Source: Polyodon spathula (lineage: Eukaryota > Chordata > Actinopteri > Acipenseriformes > Polyodontidae). From it: a DNA stretch of 64,000 bases. Below are positions 44,430-56,280 of this stretch, one piece after another; positions within the stretch are counted from its first letter, which is position 1, and the number at the start of each line of letters is the position of its first letter. The DNA lies in contig NC_054534.1 in NCBI RefSeq assembly GCF_017654505.1, positions 46,227,226 through 46,291,225 of the forward strand, written 5' to 3'. The translations under genes were made by a program, and so were the position numbers. The notes below the pieces were generated by a model. It was not told the DNA's origin. It worked only from the letters and a program-made list of their open reading frames with translations, and ran no database searches.

Positions 44430-45141
44430 ACAAGTTATGTTGGTATTTTAGCTTTTCTTTCAATATTTTAATTAAAAAATAAAAAAAAGTGATTCTTTGG
44501 TACACCTTAACTGCAGTGATAGGTCAGGCATGAATCGAACACTATGCTAATGAAGCCATTTCACAAAATGGGGTATGTGATAGGCGAGGAACATTTGAGT
44601 TGGCTGTAAACATTTTCTGTCAGAGCTGAGACAGACAAGCTTTGTGAGAATGCAAGAACTGGGACATGTTTCTCATTAGTTGTTCATGTGTGGTAGAAAG
44701 GCCTGGCTGTTAAATTTGATCTGTTAGTGCAAGTATGAACAGGATCCTGTGACAAAGGGAAATTGCTAATTTGCCAGGTGAGTCAATATGGAGAAGTTGA
44801 ACATAGAGTTCAGTGACAGGTTGAGTAGATTAGGAAAAGTCAAGCAACATTGAATCTCTGCTTCTATACTGCAAAGCAAACACCCCATATCAGGTTGCAC
44901 ACTATTTGAACAATGTATTGTTATGTACTCTCACAATAAGTCAAGGCAGATACTCTAGCTTTAAGCATATACAAAAGAATTAGAATATTGGATAAAATCC
45001 CAAGTACCTCTCTATATCCCAATACTGAATTATTTATCAGAGCACTGGAATTGTTTTTCCTAATATTCACAGCTCTGTAAAAAAAAACAAAAAAAAAAAA
45101 CATGAAGAAACAAAGGATTGAATGTATGTTTACTTTTAGAT
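44430..45141. other. no recognisable gene
   Basis: AT-rich, with an A-rich run at about 45078-45100. Nothing recognised. Confidence 0.5.
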
Positions 45142-45156
45142 TCTATAGTTTACCAT

Positions 45157-45481
45157 CCATTATCATTAACCATTTAATCCTTTACAGGGTCATGGGGTGC
45201 TGGAGCCTAACTTGGCAGACACAGGGTGCAAAGCAGGACTACACCCTCGATGGGATGCCAGTCCATTGCAGGGCACCACACACAAACACTCATACAGAGG
45301 GTGTTTTAGAAACACCAGTCAACCTGAGCAGCATGTCTTTGGACTGTGGGAAGAAACTTGAGTACCTGGAGACATGGGGAGAACATGCAAACTCCACACA
45401 GACAGACCCCTAGGCTGGAATTGAACACAGGACCCTTGTGCTATGAGGCAGCTATGCTATTGACCATGCCACATGCCACCC
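45157..45481 (-). mobile_element. tRNA-derived SINE with L2-type tail
   Basis: 325 bp flanked by the perfect 15-bp direct repeat TCTATAGTTTACCAT (45142-45156 and 45482-45496). On the minus strand the head (45475-45420) carries A-box-like TGGTCAATAGCATAG and B-box-like GTTCAATTCC of a tRNA promoter. The body has TTTGCATGTTCTCCCC and CCACAGTCCAAAGACATGC, and the tail ends in an L2-type 3' sequence. Polymerase III would transcribe it, and a LINE would mobilise it. The clear duplication indicates a single, fairly well preserved insertion. Confidence 0.9.
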
Positions 45482-45496
45482 TCTATAGTTTACCAT

Positions 45497-45862
45497 TTAA
45501 CTTAAATGTATGTGGAATTATGACTCAATTATGCATTAACCTGTTTTCAAGAAAAACAGCACGGCATACAGTATTGACACCTAATAAGAACATACAGTAG
45601 GTGATTGAAGACAATCTGCCATGTTCAATTTTTACCATAAGGGCCACCATTAGATTTGCTATTGAACGCTTGTTACTGAGGTACACTGCATTTCTCATGA
45701 AATGGGTGTTTGTATCGCAACTTAAGGTTAAAAACAGTGGTACTCATTAGGATACACTGTATACCTCTACAAAGGGGTTTGTTGCTCTATCTGCATTTAA
45801 TATACTTTTAATGAAATATAAGACACATTGTAGATGGATCTGAAAACAAGTGAAAACAGTAT
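45497..45862. other. no recognisable gene
   Basis: Short AT-rich interval between the SINE and the solo LTR. Confidence 0.5.
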
Positions 45863-46527
45863 TGTGACGGTGTGATGAGTGCGGTGGTAGAAATGGCGTC
45901 GCAAAGTCACAGGTTCTGTACAAACAGCCCTGATACCAGCAGTGGCAGTCGGGGTTTACTTTATTCAAAATGGGTCCACAAGCCAAAGGAACTGAAACGG
46001 TTAACAACAATAAAAGCACCAACAGAACGAGTCCCTCTCAGTTCTGGGTGCACTTCCCATGCGGTGAAAAGTGCTCATGCTCTCAAGTTCAGGGTGTTCA
46101 GGACCTAGGTAAACAGCTTCAGGGTTTGAATGAACTGGCAGTGGTTCAGTGGTTCCCTGGGGTCAGTCACTTCCCAGTAGTACTAACACAAAGCACAACA
46201 TGTAGACAAACAGTCAAATAAACAAAACACACAGCGGCTCAGGTTACACGTTACATCTAACCTCAAAGGCACTGCAGTCACACAATGACAGCCTTTATAT
46301 ATCAGGAGGCACGACACACCTACCCACTGTTTAATGCAACACAGCTGATCACAGTAATCTCATCCCCTGATATGGGCATTCCGCTCTGCACCAAGACAGC
46401 TGACTTCCATTTCCGAACCAGCCTTCAGGCCGGCTGCTCCCAGCACAGGCATGCAAGTGACTCTGCTTAGCGCCCTCTTGGGTCAGGATGGAGATTTACA
46501 GCTCCAATCCTCTTGCTCCCTGTCACA
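45863..46527 (-). mobile_element. solo LTR with perfect 5-bp target duplication
   Basis: 665 bp with TG...CA ends (minus strand: TGTGACAGGGAGCAAGAGGA start, ACACCGTCACA end), flanked by AGTAT on both sides (45858-45862 and 46528-46532). On the minus strand a TATATAAAGG box lies at about 46302-46291 and AATAAA at 45965-45960, in U3-R order. No internal region remains, so it arose by LTR-LTR recombination. Confidence 0.92.
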
Positions 46528-46578
46528 AGTATACATTGGTATTAATGGTAAATTCTTTAAATATTTAGTATTAGTTCT

Positions 46579-46871
46579 TGTGGCAAAGTGGCTTGCAGTG
46601 TGCAGGTGCAGAGGTGATACAGTGCTCAAACAACAACAAACAACAGAGTTCACGGTCCAAACAGTTCTTTATTGTTGCGTTGCACAGTTTGGCACCATTA
46701 AATAATAATGCTGGCAATTACACAGTAATGTAATTATAGTGCTGGTGCTAGTGGTGAATATACCGTTATAGTGACTGGTGCTGGTGTTTGTAATCCGGGT
46801 TTGATGCTGCCTTAAAAGTGACAGCTCCGGGTGCTAGCAGTCTAATAATTACAAAACAAACTAGCACAACA
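46579..46871 (-). repeat. 3' LTR of the Gmr1-like element
   Basis: 293 bp, minus strand TGTTGTGCTAGTTTG to CAAGCCACTTTGCCACA, with AATAAAG in the second half and CGGAGCTGTCAC at 46830-46819. A purine-rich GGACAGAGAAAGAAAAAG lies just upstream on the minus strand, a plausible polypurine tract. Confidence 0.75.
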
Positions 46872-46879
46872 TGCTATGG

Positions 46880-47330
46880 TTACTTTTTCTTTCTCTGTCC
46901 TTTACAGGTCTTTTCTCAACCTTAATAGATTGCCACATCCCTGGGGAAAAGTAATCAGCACTTTGGTGATCTTTCCCTGCACGATGTGTCATGAAATACA
47001 TGAAGGGTTGCAGCACCAGATACCACCGAGTTATCCGGGCATTGCTGTCCTTCATTGCGCTTATCCACTTGAATGGGGCATGGTCAGTGACTAGCTTGAA
47101 TGAATGTCCCAATAGGTAGTAGTGCCAGGTTTGAGTTGCCCATTTAATGGGCTGACATTTCTTCTCAATAACGGAGTAGTTACACACCTGTCTTTTTACT
47201 TATGTAGAGGATGGGGTGTTTTACTCCATAAACCTGCTGGGACAAAACTGCCCCCAGAACAACATCTGAAGCGTCCATGTGGAGGATCAATTCCTTGTCA
47301 AAATCTGGTGTGATAAGTTAGGGGCATGGC
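46880..47330 (-). pseudogene. Gypsy-type RNase H
   Basis: Text: DKELILHMDASDVVLGAVLS and HPILYISKK, then (47187-46861 frame) YSVIEKKCQPIKWATQTWHY, GHSFKLVTDHAPFKWISAMK, DSNARITRWYLVLQPF and HRAGKDHQSADYFS. The acidic positions D (HMDAS), E (VIEKK), D (VTDHA) and D (SADYF) are all visible. A stop or frameshift splits the two halves. It lies immediately before the LTR. Confidence 0.85.
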
Positions 47331-47479
47331 AAAGTTTCTGTTTAATTATACCAAATGCCCCCTGACATTCTCCTGTCCATTTAATCAAATTTTCTGCACT
47401 CTTTTTAGTGAGGTTCTAAAGGCCTGACCACTGTGGCATACCCTGGGATAAAGCATCGGTAAAAATCAGCCAACCCCAA

Positions 47480-47783
47480 GTCCCAGACCTCATCTGGGAC
47501 TTGGTTATCGGTATTGAGCTTTCATCGAAGCCTGGATTCTGATGACAATGGGTTTCACCTGCCCATGTCCCATAATGAATCCCAAATATTGTGTTTCTAA
47601 TTTGGCAAATGCACATTTACCCAGGTTGACTGTCAGCCATGCTACCCTCAGAGACTGCAGGACTATACAGGGTCCAAAAACATTCCGTACCTCATCTTGG
47701 GCTATAAATAAGGCCTCCATTGCCTGCCAGGGCTTCAATAAATTTACACAGTTCATTGCGGCGATCGGGCTGCCGAATTTCAT
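47480..47783 (-). pseudogene. integrase tail fused to RT thumb
   Basis: A single open frame (47783-47505) runs from NCVNLLKPWQAMEALFIAQD, the usual end of Gypsy integrase, straight into VLQSLRVAWLTVNLGKCAFA and KLETQYLGFIMGHGQVKP, the RT thumb. The YxDD palm and fingers that should come between are missing. The in-frame join shows that IN precedes RT in this element and that a deletion removed the RT core. Confidence 0.75.
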
Positions 47784-48740
47784 AACTCACTTTCCCTATA
47801 GCTCTAATCACCTCATACTGCCCCTGCAATTTAGCAAACAGTTTGAAATCAAAAGTGGGAAGAAGCAACAGTAACTTGTGTCCTGGTTGAAAGGTCAGAA
47901 TGCATGCATTTTGATTGTACTTCTGCTGTTGCCGGTGGTGAAACGATTTTAGGTTGTCCTGGGCCAAATAACCGACCAAATCCAGACGGTCTCTTAATAG
48001 GAGCACACGCTGCACTACATTTTTGGACGCTCCTTTGTGCTCTTCCCACCCCTCTCTCAACATATGAAGGATGCTGCGAGGCTGTCAGCCGTACAAGAGT
48101 TAGAAGAGGAGAATCCTGTTGAACTCTGCAGCACCTTTCTCACTGCAAAAAGGAGGTAGGGATAAACAGATGTCCGGATGGGGTGTATTTTTTGTATTTT
48201 GTACACCTGTTGTAACGTTTGAGACATGGTTAGTTCCATGATCAGTCATTATCTCTTTGGGGATCCCTACTCTAGCCATAATCTGCAATAATTCTTTGGC
48301 TGTTGCAGTTATATTAGTGGACCTCAATGGAACTGCCTCCGGGTGTCGCATTGCATAATCTTCCACTACTAATATATGCATATACCTGGAGTTAGAAGGT
48401 AGCAAAGTGCCTACAACGTTCATTGCAATGCATTCAAAGGGAGTGTAAATTATTGGCAGTGGGATCAAAGAGGAGGGGGGCACTCGATCCAGCACTACTT
48501 GCTGGCAGTCTGGGTATGTGGCTACAAATTCTGACACTTCATAAGTAGTCATAGCCAATAAAATCAAGCCAAAATGCCTTCCCTAGTTTTATCAGCTGCC
48601 AGGTGTCCTGCAAATGGATGTCATGCAGTCCGATAAAACTGGGGAACCATCAATTGTGTTACAGGCTGTCCTGTGCCCATGGCAGGGTTCACTCTATATA
48701 ATAATTACCCCCTGATAATGAAAGTGGATATACTAATGCC
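47750..48740 (-). pseudogene. Gypsy-type integrase
   Basis: Minus-strand text: TQLMVPQFYRTA and HPFAGHLAADKTREGI with FYW (H-H zinc half), then YPDCQQV, MNVVGTLLPSNSRYMHILVV (core), RVGIPKEIMTDHGTNHVSNV (second Asp), a broken stretch, and the C-terminal GPY/F region (48063-47692 frame: QPGHKLLLLLPTFDFKLFAK, LQGQYEVIRAIGKVSYEIRQ). The first core Asp appears as Asn (MNVVG) and the catalytic Glu region is lost at a frameshift near 48200. Non-functional. Confidence 0.85.
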
Positions 48741-48789
48741 TCAGCACCTTCAACATCCTTACTTTCAATAGACTGGACCTATCCCCAAG

Positions 48790-50340
48790 CGTGCACCAGT
48801 GTGGAGTCGTTGTTTTGGTCCCACACTAGGTCCGCATTTCAGCTGGCTGACAAAATCCTCTATGCTAGCAGATGTGATCCGCTCAGACCAGTCCTACACG
48901 GCCCTGAACCCGACGATATTCGATAACATCTTTGTGCTTTGGGACCTGATGCATTATAGCTGGAGGACTGGTTGGTCAGTTGCCATTCTGTCTCTCGACC
49001 CAAGAGAATGCATTTGACAGGGTGGATCACGATTTATCTCTTTGGATCCCTGCAAGTATTTAGATTCAGGCTGCGATTCGTCAGCCTCTTCCAAATTCTA
49101 TACACATCTGCTGAATGCCTTCTGAAGGAGAGGACTATGTTAAGGGTGCTCTCTGTCTGGTCAGTTATATGCGCTGTGCATTGTGCTCTTCCTCACAGGG
49201 ATGGTGCTCGCTGGACCGGACATGAGGGTAGTACTCTCGGCTTACACCGACGACATGCTCCTAGTGGCCTCCAATCCGATTGATCTGAGAGAATGCGAAG
49301 AGTCGGAGTGTTTACTTGGCCGTGTCCTCTGCCAGGATCAACTGGCAGATGGACTCCCAGCATCAAATACCTGGGAGCCCACCTGAGCCCAGCAGAGACC
49401 TTAGTTGCAGACAACTAGGTGGTTGGAGGACAAAGTTGTGAGACTGAGGTCTTGGTCGGGTCTGTTGAAATTGCTTTCATTCAGGGGCAGGGTACTGGTG
49501 CTCAACCAACTCACCGCGGTGATGCTTTGGCATCGGCTGATCTCCTTGATCCCACCTCCCAAGTTCATTGCTATGGTCCAGAGGAAGCTAACAGACTTCT
49601 TCTGGCCCGGAAAATATGGATCTCTGTCAGGGTTCTGTGCCTCCCTCTGAGGGGAGGGAGGGCAAGGATTTGGTGTAAACTTTCCGCCTAAAGAAATGCC
49701 TGTAGACAGACTCGGACCTGCAATTGTGTGCTTTGGCCTCCCTCCTGTTGCGCCAGCTGCACAACATGGTCTGTGACTGGCAGCTGTTCTGGATCAACCT
49801 GCTGGGGATCTATCAGGACCTGCTGAAAACGTGGAGCATGTGATCTGTGTGAGGGGGAAGCATTCCTTCTGGAATCTCTGCTGCACAACACCCATCTTCT
49901 TGAGCAGATGTTGGAAACCCCCGCGGTACAGAAGCAGATGGTCTCATCCAGATTGACCAGTCTGGGAGCTTATAGAACCGAAGGTGCGGGACCCTCTTGC
50001 GCCTCCCATTGAGAATGACCCCTTTAAACTCTGTCTTGAGGATATCCCAGTACGAGACAATGCATCACACTATGCATTTCCTCTTCTTCGTTTCCTGCCA
50101 GGACACTGCTTGATGGGAGCCCCTTCCTCCACATGAGGTCCACAGTGGGAAGCCCTATACCCCCCCTCAGTCCCAAGGGGAACTGGGGACTTAGGATGTA
50201 GAGTGTTGCACAGAGCCGTCGCATCAGGGGAACTCCTGCATCACATCACCGACTCGGACACCTCAAGCCCTTTTTGCCGTCAGTCCAAGTCAACGTTTCA
50301 CACTTATTTTCTGCAGACTACAACCATTCTTCCTCCTCCT
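48790..50340 (+). pseudogene. Tx1-like LINE ORF2, RT and downstream part
   Basis: Plus-strand frames: SWLTKSSMLADVIRSDQSYT, then FDNIFVLWDLMHYSWRTGWS and VAILSLD; FVSLFQILYTSAECLLKE; SLSGQLYAL; DMRVVLSAYTDDMLLVASNP (49201-49386; AYTDD is the catalytic box, normally AYADD); WSGLLKLLSFRGRVLVLNQL and RKLTDFFWPGKYGS (49405-49650). A late HITDSDTSSPFCRQ zinc-type motif lies near 50235-50290. It belongs with Tx1/L1-Tx1 proteins of fish. At least six frameshifts or stops occur. The 5' part with the endonuclease is absent. Confidence 0.8.
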
Positions 50341-50344
50341 AAAG

Positions 50345-52405
<2,061 letters not shown>

Positions 52406-52437
52406 CTACCGGGAGACACAGTGCCCCTCATACTTAC

Positions 52438-52813
52438 CGATTGAGCTACGATTCCTCACCGTAGATTGGGGATTGCAAGCTACATACACTACACGAGATA
52501 TCTTCTCATGGACTCCACCTATTTTTACTGCAGAATCGTAGACATTATTCGGGAGAATCGTGGACTCAAGCGAGGAGGTGATCGCTGTTGTCTGTGCATT
52601 GTTTTGCACAGAAAAAAAGAAGAAAAAGCAGAGAAGATCCAATTCTTTTGGCATTTCTCCTTCACTAAGGTACATCATAGCCGCTTTCAAACGATCATCT
52701 ACGTTGCTGTTTTTTTCCCATTTTGGATCTTCTTGTCTGCCTGCTCTTGCTGAGCTCCGAAGGTAGTGAAAGAGAAAGCTGGCTGTCAGATATAGTGGGA
52801 AGGACAGATTCAA
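52438..52813 (-). other. possible coding exon, unassigned
   Basis: A 135-codon minus-strand frame (52813-52406) is the longest in a region free of recognised repeats. It contains EDPKWEKNSNVDDRLKAAMM and YLSEGEMPKELDLL, followed by a homopolymer-encoded poly-Phe stretch. At 52437-52432 the minus strand reads GTAAGT after TCAATCG, a consensus splice donor. I recognise no domain, and the poly-Phe argues against a real protein. It could be a remnant of an unknown transposon or a host exon. Confidence 0.2.
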
Positions 52814-53075
52814 GATGAAAAGACGGGGTTTCAGGTAGAAGGTTGCAAAGAGTCAGGCACCTGTAAAACAAAAGGATATTTCTTCAGAATATCACTGACA
52901 AAACCATTCATCCATAAGTACACTACATTAATGAGTTAATATTAAATAGAGCTTTGTAATCTAATAACTGTATAATAACCTATAAAAATACACTGTATTA
53001 CACTCTAGTCTAAATACTCTACAGGTAAATACAAAACGTGTTAGACAAAAGGAGTGTTCAGCTACCTAAAGGCTA
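52814..53075. other. no recognisable gene
   Basis: AT-rich spacer. Confidence 0.5.
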
Positions 53076-53146
53076 CAGTTGTCATCAAAAGTCTACATAC
53101 ATCAATGTACCTTACATTGGGGTATGTAAACTATTGATGACAACTG
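53076..53146. mobile_element. 71-bp hairpin MITE (Tc1-type ends)
   Basis: CAGTTGTCATCAAAAGTCTA on the left pairs with the complement of CTATTGATGACAACTG on the right: 25-bp arms with two mismatches, TA directly before the left end. The CAGTTG...TACATAC start resembles Tc1-like termini. Tiny internal loop, no coding capacity. Confidence 0.75.
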
Positions 53147-53320
53147 CACCTACAGTATTTAAGTAGGCCATAAATATATACTGATATGACTGCCAGTCTT
53201 TTAAGTAACTATTTACAGTAGCTCATTTATAGCTATGGAATAGTGTATGTATGTAATATTACCTGGGGATAGGCTGAGGCTGTCTTCACTGATCCTGGGT
53301 TGCACTGCTTCACGCATGTA

Positions 53321-54862
53321 CAGTGTCTATAGAAAGTCTACACCCCCTTGAACTTTTTGTACATTTTGTTGTATCAGTGCCTCAGAGTTTCATGCATTTA
53401 AATGAGGATTTTTTCCCACTTATCTACACACCATACTCCACACTGTTAAGGGAGAAAAGGGTTTTATTGAGAAAAAATTATATATTAAAAACACAAAAGT
53501 GAAAGATCATTAATACTTGGTGGAAGCACCATTGGCAGCAATTACAGCAGTGAGTCTGTTGGGATAGGGCTCTACCATCTTTGCACACCTAGATTTGGCA
53601 ATATTTGACCATTCTTCTTTACAAAACTGTTCAAGCTCTGTCAAGTTCCCTGGGGAGCATTGATGGACCCAGCAATTAGGTCGGGGCTCTAACTGGGCCA
53701 CTCAAGGACAGTTATCTTTTTGTTCCTTAGCCACTCCAGTGTAGCTTTGGCTGTGTTCTTTGGGTCGTTGTCATGCTGAAAGGTGAACTTCCATCCCAGT
53801 TTCAGCTTTCTTGCAGAGGGCAGCAGATTTTCCTCAAGGACTTCTCTGTACTTTGCTCCATTCATTTTCCCTTCTATCCTGACAAGTGCCCCAGTCCCTG
53901 TTGATGAGAAGCATCCTCATAACATGATGCTGCCACCACCATGCTTCACAGTAGGGATGGTGCTCTTTGGGTGATGCGCTGTGTTGTGTTTGCGCCAAAC
54001 ATAACGCTTTGCATTTAGGCCAAAAAGTTCCATTTTAGCTTCGTCAGACCGCAAAACGTTTTGCCACATGGCTACAGAATCTCCTGATTGTTTTTTTTTG
54101 CATACTTCAAAGAGGAGTCAAGGAGGGCTTTCTTGAGTAATGGCTTCCTTCTTGCCACCCTACCATACAGGTCAGATTTGTGGAGTGCGTTGGATAATGT
54201 TGTCACATGTACACTTTGACCAGTCTTGGTCATAAAAGCCTGTAGCTCTTGTAAAGTTGCCATTGGCCTCTTGGTAACCTCTCTGATCAGTCTCCTTCTT
54301 GCTTGGTCATCCAGTTTGGAGGGTTGACCTGATCTAGGCAAGGTCTTGGTGGCGCCATACACCTTCCACTTCTTAATAATCGTCTTGACTGTGCTCCAAG
54401 GGATATTCAAGGCCTTTGAATTTTTTTTATACCCATCCCCTGATCTGTGCCTTTCAACAACTTTGACCCGGAGTTCTTTTGAAAACGCTTTGGTGCTCAT
54501 GGTTGAGTCTTTGCTTTGAAATGCACTACCCAGCATTTTCCTGAAATCATGTGAATCACTACAATTTAATACAGGTGGAGGCCACTTAACTTGGTGTGTC
54601 ATTTTGAAGGTGATTGGTTACACCTGAGCCAATTTAGGATTGCTATTACAAGGGGGGTGGACGCTTATCCAACCAAGCTATTTCAGTTTTTTTTTTAATT
54701 AATTTTCTCCAAATTTCTAGAATGTTTTTTTCACTTGGAAGTTGTGGGGTAGAATGTGTAGATAAATGATTTTTTTTTTTTTTTAAATGCATTTTAATTC
54801 CTGGTTATAAGGCAACAAAAGGTGAACATTTTGAAAGGGGTGTAGACTTTCTACAGGCACTG
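53321..54862 (-). mobile_element. end-to-end Tc1-like transposon
   Basis: 1542 bp with both inverted repeats: left CAGTGTCTATAGAAAGTCTA with CACCCCCTT, right AAGGGGTGTAGACTTTCTAC with AGGCACTG, flanked by TA on each side. The transposase runs on the minus strand. The structure is complete but the gene is broken. Confidence 0.93.
53510..54500 (-). pseudogene. Tc1-like transposase, broken
   Basis: The likely start is MSTKAFSKELRVKVVERHRS (ATG at about 54500); the frame itself is open upstream to 54602. The HTH is GDGYKKNSKALNIPWSTVKT and a second DNA-binding half is ATLQELQAFMTKTGQ. The frame stops at KNNQEIL next to a T9 homopolymer (about 54090-54100), suggesting a slip mutation. Downstream, in another frame, SDEAKMELFGLNAKR (first Asp), HGGGSIMLWGCFSS and [16 protein letters not shown] (second Asp) follow. 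EWPS-stop-SPDL is then joined almost directly to INAPQGT/GNLTELEQFCKEEW, so the NPIE.LW block with the catalytic Glu is deleted. Confidence 0.9.
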
Positions 54863-56280
54863 TATGCTAAGTGCTCATAGTGCTGACATTTTGGAATGTA
54901 TACGTCATCAGCACTAGCACCTGATCTATCCTGATGTTCTTCCATTTATATTTTATTTCTTCCTATGTTTAAAATCACTTATACGTTGTGAAAACTTTGT
55001 TTTAAACAATTCATGTCTCGTTAAATTAAAATTAGGTTTCCCTTGATGTGCCTATGTTCAGACATTTCAAAGTATCCTTAGCTTACATGGGACACAAACA
55101 ATTTTCAAATATTTAATACATTTTTATAGAATGGTAATGTATCTCATAATGTAGGTGTGTAACCAATTTGGAGTCATGCACTTACAGGAATAAAAGTTAA
55201 GTGAATAAAATGCTTATATATGTGAGGCTGTGTATGCAATTCAAAAAGACAAATCATTTTGTGCATACCTTTTCACTTAGTTTTAAGTAGTTATTTATGA
55301 TAACTTAATTTGGGGAGTTTATAGTAATGAATTCAATACTAAGCCATATGCTTTAATTCATATATATGTACATACATAAATACAGACCTGTGAAGCAAAA
55401 AATGTTCAGACAATTCCTTCAATGATTATCTTCTATCCCGTTTGAAATATTCTTCATTTGAAGGATCCCATAAAAACCTGTGACCTGAAACAAAAGTGCA
55501 TTACAAATTTAAATAAATGTTTTATTTTATTTATGTATTGAGTTCCTGGTACAAGTTAGAAAAACTTGATTGAAACTACCATGAGTCTCTGTACAGTTCC
55601 AAGAGTTTAGCTGTTTTCACCATGTTGCAGCGGCAAAACTAAATCAATTAGAATTACCATCTGTACCAGTACCAAAAGCCTGAATTTTCTTACATCAAAT
55701 GTGAAAAAAAACTTAAATATCTCTTATATTGAGATATAAGTCCTCAAACTATGGTAAAGTTGTTATTCTCCTTCCTATTCCATTTACTTTTTTTACGAGT
55801 GTGTAGCGACTATTTAAACAGAAAAGCTAAATAACTGGACATCTACCAATCATGTGATTCCACATGTTTTTCAACATCAAAATAAACCAGGGATCACAAG
55901 CAGTTTGATATCCACACCATTTATATCAAACAATGTATTTATGCTTTAAAACAGCACAGAAAAAAAATTACCTGGTTCTAACTTACAACATGATGTCTTT
56001 GAAGAGCACACAGCCTTAACCCGCTGCGCCACTGGCCAGTTGTTGAAATGTGTTAATTTTTTAAGATTACATCCATGCCTGACCAGGTTTTGCTGAAAAC
56101 GAAGGTTCTCCTTGATTCTAGAAATGCTCTATTTCCTGTTTGAAATATCTAGTTTCCTGTTTGGATACCATAGAATGGAATTGTACACAAGAGTAGCTTG
56201 TAGCTTCCTTGTCTAAATCTTTGATTTCTGATAAATTGTAGTTCCTTGTTTAATTAAAAATTAAATAAAGAAATTCTTTA
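54863..56280. other. no recognisable gene
   Basis: AT-rich. The only structured item is a possible tRNA-like SINE head at 55968-56042. Confidence 0.5.
55968..56042 (-). repeat. possible tRNA-related SINE head
   Basis: On the minus strand, GCCAGTGGCGCAGCGGGTTA resembles a tRNA A-box region (TGGC..AG.GG). About 40 nt later AGTTAGAACCAGG is a poor match to a B box. No body, tail or target duplication recognised. Confidence 0.35.

Larger units (their letters stand above)
46579..48740 (-). mobile_element. Gmr1-like Gypsy retrotransposon (IN before RT), 5'-truncated
   Basis: On the minus strand the order is integrase (48740-47750), RT thumb (47690-47480), RNase H (47330-46880), purine-rich stretch, then LTR (46871-46579). 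The domain sequences are Gypsy-like, but the order is that of copia. Gypsy-like pol with copia-like order followed by the LTR is the described organisation of Gmr1-type elements of deuterostomes. Gag, protease and the 5' LTR are absent, and the RT palm is deleted. Confidence 0.75.

Noticed and set aside
55968..56042. A true tRNA gene
   Set aside because: Only the A-box region is convincing. No cloverleaf arms or good B box could be formed, so a SINE head is the most I can support.
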